From Cyanobium sp. NIES-981 (GTDB lineage Bacteria > Cyanobacteriota > Cyanobacteriia > PCC-6307 > Cyanobiaceae): a DNA stretch of 9,483 nucleotides. How positions within the stretch are numbered: the first letter of the stretch is position 1; each line of letters starts with the position of its first letter. This document shows positions 5,846 through 9,483 of the stretch, in pieces. The translations under genes were made by a program, and so were the position numbers. The DNA lies in the NCBI GenBank assembly GCA_945907085.1, contig CAMDSS010000057.1:1-9483 (forward strand), written 5' to 3'. The notes under the pieces are model-generated. The model was not told the origin of the DNA and did no database searches. It saw nothing but the letters and a program-made list of their open reading frames with translations.

Positions 5846-7459
5846 TCACCACTCGCCCATCAGCTCCCGCACCATCGCAGGCAAGCTGCGCCGCCGCAGC
5901 GACCGCTCTTGTCCATGCAACAGCAGGGCAATCCGCCCAGCCTTGCTCTCGATCAACCCGTCCACCAATTGGTCTGCCACCCCAAGCTGCAACCAATGGC
6001 TGGTGAGAGCGGCACCCATGCCAATCCGGTGGCAGCGATCCTCCGCCTGCTCCGTGTCACCGGGGGTCCAGGGCCGTTCCATTAACACCACGTGGCGGGC
6101 GCGATGCAAGGTGAAACCCAAGCCCCCGGTGCCATAGGTGGCGATCAGCAGCGGACTATCGCCCCGCTGGAAGCGATCCACCTGCTGCTGCCTTTGGGCC
6201 GGGGCCAAAGCACCCGTCAGCAGGCAAGCCTGGTCGAACTGCTCCGCTAGGTGCTGGGCGGTCGCCACAAAGGCCGTGAACACCACCACCGATTCCCCCT
6301 GGCCCAGCAACAGGCTTACCAACTCTTGGGCGGCCGGGAGTTTGTAATCGGAGCCGATCTGGCGCAGGGCGGTCAGGACAGCCAACACCTCCGCCTCACG
6401 ACGCACCTCCCCCAGGGCCGCCCGACGGCGGTAGTCGTCGACCTTGATTTGAAGACGGTGCTGGAAGCCATCTCCCTCGGCCTCGGCAAGCTCCACCGCC
6501 AGCAGCCGCCTCTGCTTGGGCGGTAGGTCGAGGCAATCGGTTTTGCTGCGGTGCAACAGCAGGGGACGGGTGAGCCGATGCAGGTCGTCAAGCCGCGTGG
6601 CCCCCTTGGCCTGCCAAACCTTGCGGCCGCCCTGCTCGCGCCAATGGCCCTGACAAAACAAGGCTTCGAACGCCCGCTGATCGGCGGCCAAGGGATGGCC
6701 GATCGCCGCCAGCAAGGGAAACAGCTGGGCAGGGCGGCCATTTTTCATCGGCGTTCCCGTGAGCAGCCAAATGGCCCGCAGGCGTGGATGGCGCGCCAAC
6801 CGCACCAGGGCCTGGCTACGGCCGGTGGAACCGTTCTGGGCGTAATGGGCCTCATCGGCAATCAGCACCGTGCCCGCAGGCGGCAAGGCCCTGGGCAACT
6901 TGGCCCAACTGTGGAGCTCGATGGCCAGGCCCAAGGCCGCCGCCTCACGACGCCAATGCAGATGCAGGCCCACGGGGGCCAGCACCACAATCCTGCAATC
7001 GGCAAGCCGGACCATGGCTCGGGCGGCCACCAAGGCCGTGAGGGTTTTGCCGAGGCCCATGGCATCCGCCAACACAGCCCCCCGGCGCGCCAACAGCCAG
7101 CGCGCACCCGTGCGCTGGTGGGCAAACAGGGAGCGTCCATCGGGAAGCGGACCCTGTAGATCCGCCGCGGCCACCAACCGGCGATGGAGAGGCAGCGGGG
7201 GCAGGGGCTGCTGCATCCAGGCGAGCCATTCAGCCAGCTCGGGCTCCACCGGGAAGCGGCCAGCGAGGGCCTGCAGCAGGGCCGGCGCCGATTCCAGGGG
7301 AAATTGCCAACAGCAACGGCGGGTTAACCAAAGGCCCCGGGGCCGTATGGCGCGCAATTGGGCCTGGGTAACGGGATCAAACGGGCTGACGACTTCGATT
7401 TGACCCGTAGCTCCCAACCGCAGCAGGCAGCGCATCTGCGGAAGTGCAATCTTCGACAC
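5846..7459 (-). CDS. SNF2-family (SMARCAL1/HARP-like) DNA-dependent ATPase
   Basis: This is a two-lobed SF2 ATPase of 537 residues, predicted to move along or remodel DNA using ATP. Motif I is ADAMGLGKT (131-139), motif II DEAH (202-205), motif III LTGTP (233-237), motif IV about VVVFTAF (391-397), motif V ATYGTGGLGFTL (440-451) and motif VI QAEDRCHRIG (471-480). Motif VI is usually QAEDRAHRIGQ, so C476 and M481 are deviations. The N-terminal 25-70 (SPFDPVTQAQ, WQFPLESAPALLQAL) recalls the HARP module of SMARCAL1-type annealing helicases; this is a pattern match by eye. There is no separate accessory domain. The GTG at 7457-7459 has CAGGGGTG upstream; the ATG at 7433-7435 (eight codons in) is equally possible. 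The gene diverges from an HNH nuclease 44 bp away and converges with the lipoprotein gene. It is likely a repair or fork-restart factor. Confidence 0.9.
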   Translation of the reverse strand: MSKIALPQMRCLLRLGATGQIEVVSPFDPVTQAQLRAIRPRGLWLTRRCCWQFPLESAPALLQALAGRFPVEPELAEWLAWMQQPLPPLPLHRRLVAAADLQGPLPDGRSLFAHQRTGARWLLARRGAVLADAMGLGKTLTALVAARAMVRLADCRIVVLAPVGLHLHWRREAAALGLAIELHSWAKLPRALPPAGTVLIADEAHYAQNGSTGRSQALVRLARHPRLRAIWLLTGTPMKNGRPAQLFPLLAAIGHPLAADQRAFEALFCQGHWREQGGRKVWQAKGATRLDDLHRLTRPLLLHRSKTDCLDLPPKQRRLLAVELAEAEGDGFQHRLQIKVDDYRRRAALGEVRREAEVLAVLTALRQIGSDYKLPAAQELVSLLLGQGESVVVFTAFVATAQHLAEQFDQACLLTGALAPAQRQQQVDRFQRGDSPLLIATYGTGGLGFTLHRARHVVLMERPWTPGDTEQAEDRCHRIGMGAALTSHWLQLGVADQLVDGLIESKAGRIALLLHGQERSLRRRSLPAMVRELMGEW

Positions 7460-7503
7460 ATTGACACCCCTGGCACCCGCGGCAAACTTCCACCAACCGA
7501 GTC

Positions 7504-7935
7504 ATGCAGATGCAGGCCAGGGATGCGGTTTTCCTCGAGGACCTCTGCCCAAAACTGCGTGTCAGGCGATGGCGCCAGTCATTGCATCGCTTCACGGACC
7601 AATGCTGCATTTACTGCGGCAACCGCTCAGAATCCATCGATCACGTCCATCCCCAAAGCCGCGGGGGCCTGAGCGTGACCGAAAACTGTGTGCCCGCTTG
7701 CCTGGCTTGCAATGGCCACAAAGGCGACACCGACGCCTTTACCTGGTATCGGCGTCAGAGCTTCTATGACCCGCGGCGGGCCATGGCCATCCGTGCCTGG
7801 ACCGATGGGGACCTACGCCTCGCCCTGAGGCTCCTGCAGTGGGCCAATCCCAGCCCCCCTGGAGCAGAGGACAGCGAGGATCACCAGACCCTGCAGGCGT
7901 CCACACCGTTGTGGCGTTGGCAAATGGCCGCCTGA
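7504..7935 (+). CDS. HNH endonuclease, 143 aa
   Basis: This is a small HNH (beta-beta-alpha metal) nuclease. Zinc-ribbon cysteines CxxC (35, 38) and CxxC (66, 69) frame the active site: Asp46-His47 in SIDHVHPQSRGG, Asn61 in ENCVPACLACN, and N70/H72 in CNGHKGD. All expected ligands are present, so it should be able to cut DNA. After the nuclease core comes a conserved-looking FYDPRRAMAIRAW (87-99) and an acidic, less ordered tail ending in PLWRWQMAA. The ATG at 7504 leaves 44 bp to the divergent SNF2 gene. It may be a housekeeping nuclease paired with the SNF2 ATPase rather than a homing enzyme, as no intron or intein is seen. Its last 55 bp overlap a small gene on the opposite strand. Confidence 0.88.
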   Translation: MQMQARDAVFLEDLCPKLRVRRWRQSLHRFTDQCCIYCGNRSESIDHVHPQSRGGLSVTENCVPACLACNGHKGDTDAFTWYRRQSFYDPRRAMAIRAWTDGDLRLALRLLQWANPSPPGAEDSEDHQTLQASTPLWRWQMAA

Positions 7936-8138
7936 TCCCCAGGCCTCTCCGGCGCAGCAATCACAGCTACCAGCAACAACACCGCCGCAAACAGCGCCGG
8001 CACCGTTGCTTCGCGTTGCCAAGAACGCTGCCAGGCCGCGGGGCGCAGGGTCCGCTGACCCAGCGGCGATTGGGACCTGGCAGACCTAGAACGGTGCCCC
8101 GCCACTCCAGCGGGCAGAGAACAAAAAGAAGCGGCCAT
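7881..8138 (-). CDS. probable small single-pass membrane protein, 85 aa
   Basis: No function is recognised. The product has a basic, Arg/Ser-rich N-terminal 40 residues, one predicted membrane helix (VPALFAAVLLLVAVIAA, about 46-62) and a short C-terminal tail with two cysteines, AICQRHNGVDACRVW. Positive charge before the helix suggests the C-terminal tail faces the periplasm or lumen, where C73 and C82 could pair. The helix and Cys-tail make it look real, but the N-terminus is less convincing and the start could be shorter. It starts at ATG 8136-8138, 32 bp from the divergent SDR gene, and its 3' end lies antisense to the last 55 bp of the HNH gene. Without it, 7936-8170 would be an unusually long gap for this window. 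Confidence 0.5.
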   Translation of the reverse strand: MAASFCSLPAGVAGHRSRSARSQSPLGQRTLRPAAWQRSWQREATVPALFAAVLLLVAVIAAPERPGDQAAICQRHNGVDACRVW

Positions 8139-8170
8139 GGCTGAACTTGTGCAGTAATACAGATGTACTC

Positions 8171-9136
8171 ATGACCCGTTCTGCTGTCAACCCCCCCGGC
8201 CAATTGCTGGTGATTGGAGGTGGCTACACAGGCCAACGCTTTGCCCAGGCCGCCCGGGCCCGCTTCGGCATGCCCGTGCTGCTCACGAGCCGCCAGGCCA
8301 AGGCGGCCCCTGGCCGCGGCCAAGCCGGGTTCCATTGGTTGGTCTTCAACCCAGACAGCTCTGCAGACCCGAGCGCTGCCGAACCAAGCCCCACCGGCCC
8401 AAGCGCTGCCGACCTGGCCGGCACCACCCATGTGCTGGTGGCCCTGCCCCCGGAGCGCAGCGGCCGCGATCCCGCCCTGGAGCACCTGGGCCCGATCTTG
8501 CACCAGCTGCCCTTGCAATGGCTGGGCTATCTCTCTACCACCGGGGTCTATGGCGATTGCGGTGGAGCTTGGGTGGATGAGACCGCCCCATGCCTGACCA
8601 CCCTGGGCCGCAGCCAAGCCCGCCGCACGGCCGAACAGGGCTGGCAGGCCAGCGGCTTACCGGTGCAGATTTTTAGGTTGCCCGCGATTTACGGCCCGCA
8701 CCGCTCGCCGTTCAAGGCCTTGGGGGCTGGGGAGAGCCGGCTGATCCACAAGCATGGGCAAGTGTTCTCCCGGGTCCATGTGGACGACATTGTTGGCGCC
8801 CTGCTCCATTGCCTGGAGCAACCGGCTGACGGCAGACCGGCCGTGGTGAATGTGGTGGACAACTGCCCCTGCCCCTCGAGCGAAACCCTGGGGTTTGCGG
8901 CCCATCTCCTGGGCTGCAAACTGCCGCCAGCGGAACGCTTTGAGGCCATTGCGGAAAGCATGAGCCCGATGGCCCTGAGTTTCTGGGCCGACAACCGCAG
9001 GGCCAGCAACAGCTTGCTGTGTGAAGGGCTGCGTTATCAGCTGCGGTATCCGAGCTACCGGGAGGGCTACCGGGCCTGCCTGGCGGAGGAGCTCGCGGGC
9101 GCACAATCTGGTGAGTCGGCAGGATCGCTGACGTAG
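8171..9136 (+). CDS. atypical SDR / NAD-dependent epimerase-like protein, 321 aa
   Basis: This is a Rossmann-fold protein of the extended short-chain dehydrogenase/epimerase group, closest by eye to the YeeZ-like members. The nucleotide-binding turn is LVIGGGYTGQRFA (13-25). Further conserved blocks are LVALPPE (89-95), STTGVYG (122-128), WVDETAP (134-140) and FRLPAIYGPHR (168-178), plus VHVDDIVGALL. The usual catalytic Tyr-x-x-x-Lys is not evident: where it should lie the sequence reads GRSQARRTAEQ (146-156). The protein may therefore bind NAD(P) without typical epimerase chemistry, and the substrate is unknown. The frame opens at a TTG (8147), but the ATG at 8171 is preferred. Residues 63-84 (SSADPSAAEP, SPTGPSAADLAG) are a Pro/Ser/Ala insert with an internal repeat. 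The 3' end overlaps a small minus-strand gene by 70 bp. Confidence 0.82.
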   Translation: MTRSAVNPPGQLLVIGGGYTGQRFAQAARARFGMPVLLTSRQAKAAPGRGQAGFHWLVFNPDSSADPSAAEPSPTGPSAADLAGTTHVLVALPPERSGRDPALEHLGPILHQLPLQWLGYLSTTGVYGDCGGAWVDETAPCLTTLGRSQARRTAEQGWQASGLPVQIFRLPAIYGPHRSPFKALGAGESRLIHKHGQVFSRVHVDDIVGALLHCLEQPADGRPAVVNVVDNCPCPSSETLGFAAHLLGCKLPPAERFEAIAESMSPMALSFWADNRRASNSLLCEGLRYQLRYPSYREGYRACLAEELAGAQSGESAGSLT

Positions 9137-9246
9137 GGCACGCCCAGGGCTTGGAGCATGCGGCCCCAGCGCAGCTCAATCCATCCCTGGCGCAAACCCG
9201 TGCCCATGCCAAACAACAGGATTCCGATCAACAACCAGCGCAGCAT
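9067..9246 (-). CDS. probable small single-pass membrane protein, 59 aa
   Basis: Function is unknown. From ATG 9244-9246 the product begins MLRWLLIGILLFGMGTGLRQ, an N-terminal membrane helix or uncleaved signal anchor. A short cationic/aromatic segment GWIELRWGRMLQALGVPYV follows, then a low-complexity tail rich in Ser, Ala and Pro. I recall similarly short MLRWLLIG-type proteins near pdxA in marine Synechococcus, but cannot verify this here. The frame remains open further upstream, through pdxA, but the hydrophobic start argues for this ATG. Its last 70 bp are antisense to the end of the SDR gene, and its start codon overlaps that of pdxA on the other strand. Confidence 0.6.
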   Translation of the reverse strand: MLRWLLIGILLFGMGTGLRQGWIELRWGRMLQALGVPYVSDPADSPDCAPASSSARQAR

Positions 9247-9483
9247 GGGTACCCCGAACCTGGGCCAAGCCCCATCCAACCCCAACCCCAAGCGGTTGGC
9301 CATTGCCCTCGGCGATCCTGCCGGTATCGGGGCTGAGGTCACCTTGAAGGCCATTGCCAAAGGCCCATGGGGCGATTCGCCCCCCTTGCTCGTCGGTTGC
9401 CGGCGCTGGCTGGAAGCCAGCTACCAGAGCCTCAAGGGGCGCAGCATCGAGGCCCTCACCGATCCAGCGGGGCTGGAGATGGT
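9245..9483 (+). CDS. pdxA: 4-hydroxythreonine-4-phosphate dehydrogenase, N-terminal part, cut by window edge
   Basis: PdxA oxidises 4-phosphohydroxy-L-threonine with NAD+; the product decarboxylates and feeds pyridoxine 5'-phosphate (vitamin B6) synthesis. The first 79 residues are present. The signature is RLAIALGDPAGIGAEVTLKA (17-36), which corresponds to the family's GDPAGIGPE-type opening; LLVGCRRWLE (48-57) follows. The N-terminal MGTPNLGQAPSNPNP is a short, probably disordered lead. The ATG at 9245 has no visible Shine-Dalgarno, as is common in this window. The B6 pathway links it loosely to the PLP-dependent aminotransferase upstream, but the two are far apart and not an operon. Confidence 0.92.
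   Translation, partial: MGTPNLGQAPSNPNPKRLAIALGDPAGIGAEVTLKAIAKGPWGDSPPLLVGCRRWLEASYQSLKGRSIEALTDPAGLEM

Noticed and set aside
6551..7159. 202-aa plus-strand frame opposite the SNF2 gene
   Set aside because: Its composition (Gln/Gly/Pro/Arg-rich) is that of a shadow, and the minus frame holds all helicase motifs.
7504..7935. HNH gene as a homing endonuclease or restriction enzyme
   Set aside because: There is no intron, intein, methyltransferase or mobile-element boundary nearby, and composition matches the neighbours.
8154..8168. NtcA-like GTA...TAC upstream of the SDR gene
   Set aside because: The spacing is 9 bases, not the consensus 8, and the site ends two bases before the start codon, too close for an activator site.

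Overview
The window is GC-rich, tightly packed bacterial DNA. It most resembles a picocyanobacterium of the Cyanobium / high-GC Synechococcus type. The grounds are the gene content (guaA next to a cobalt-dependent cbiD, a cyanobacterial 'soluble hydrogenase small subunit'-type aminotransferase, a one-unit AbrB-type membrane protein), several short proteins of the kind seen in picocyanobacteria, gaps often under 100 bp, and weak or absent Shine-Dalgarno sequences. The species call is inference; no rRNA or marker phylogeny is available here.

Layout. (1) 1-1895, minus strand: cbiD (cobalamin ring methylation) followed 33 bp later by the first 229 codons of guaA (GMP synthase), which runs off the left edge. 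(2) 1896-3303, plus strand: a divergent promoter region, a PLP-dependent alanine-glyoxylate/serine-pyruvate-type aminotransferase, a strong hairpin, and tRNA-Gly(CCC). (3) 3400-4310, minus strand: three short genes of unknown function, one predicted to be coiled coil and one containing a run of seven G. (4) 4391-5844, plus strand: a small AbrB-type integral membrane protein with a clear RBS, a predicted secreted protein, and a predicted lipoprotein whose GTG start overlaps the previous stop. (5) 5846-7935: an SNF2-family ATPase on minus and an HNH nuclease on plus, head to head with 44 bp between them. (6) 7881-9483: a small membrane protein antisense to the HNH 3' end, an atypical SDR/epimerase-like protein, another small membrane protein antisense to the end of that gene, and the start of pdxA (vitamin B6 synthesis).

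Most of this is core metabolism (purine, B12, glyoxylate/amino acid, B6) with small genes of unknown function in between. I see no transposase, integrase, prophage, CRISPR array or toxin-antitoxin pair. The most interesting parts are the SNF2 + HNH divergent pair, which recalls the fused ZRANB3-type SNF2-HNH enzymes of eukaryotes; a single CATG at 9244-9247 that appears to supply the start codons of two genes on opposite strands; and two small membrane-protein genes lying antisense to the 3' ends of larger genes.
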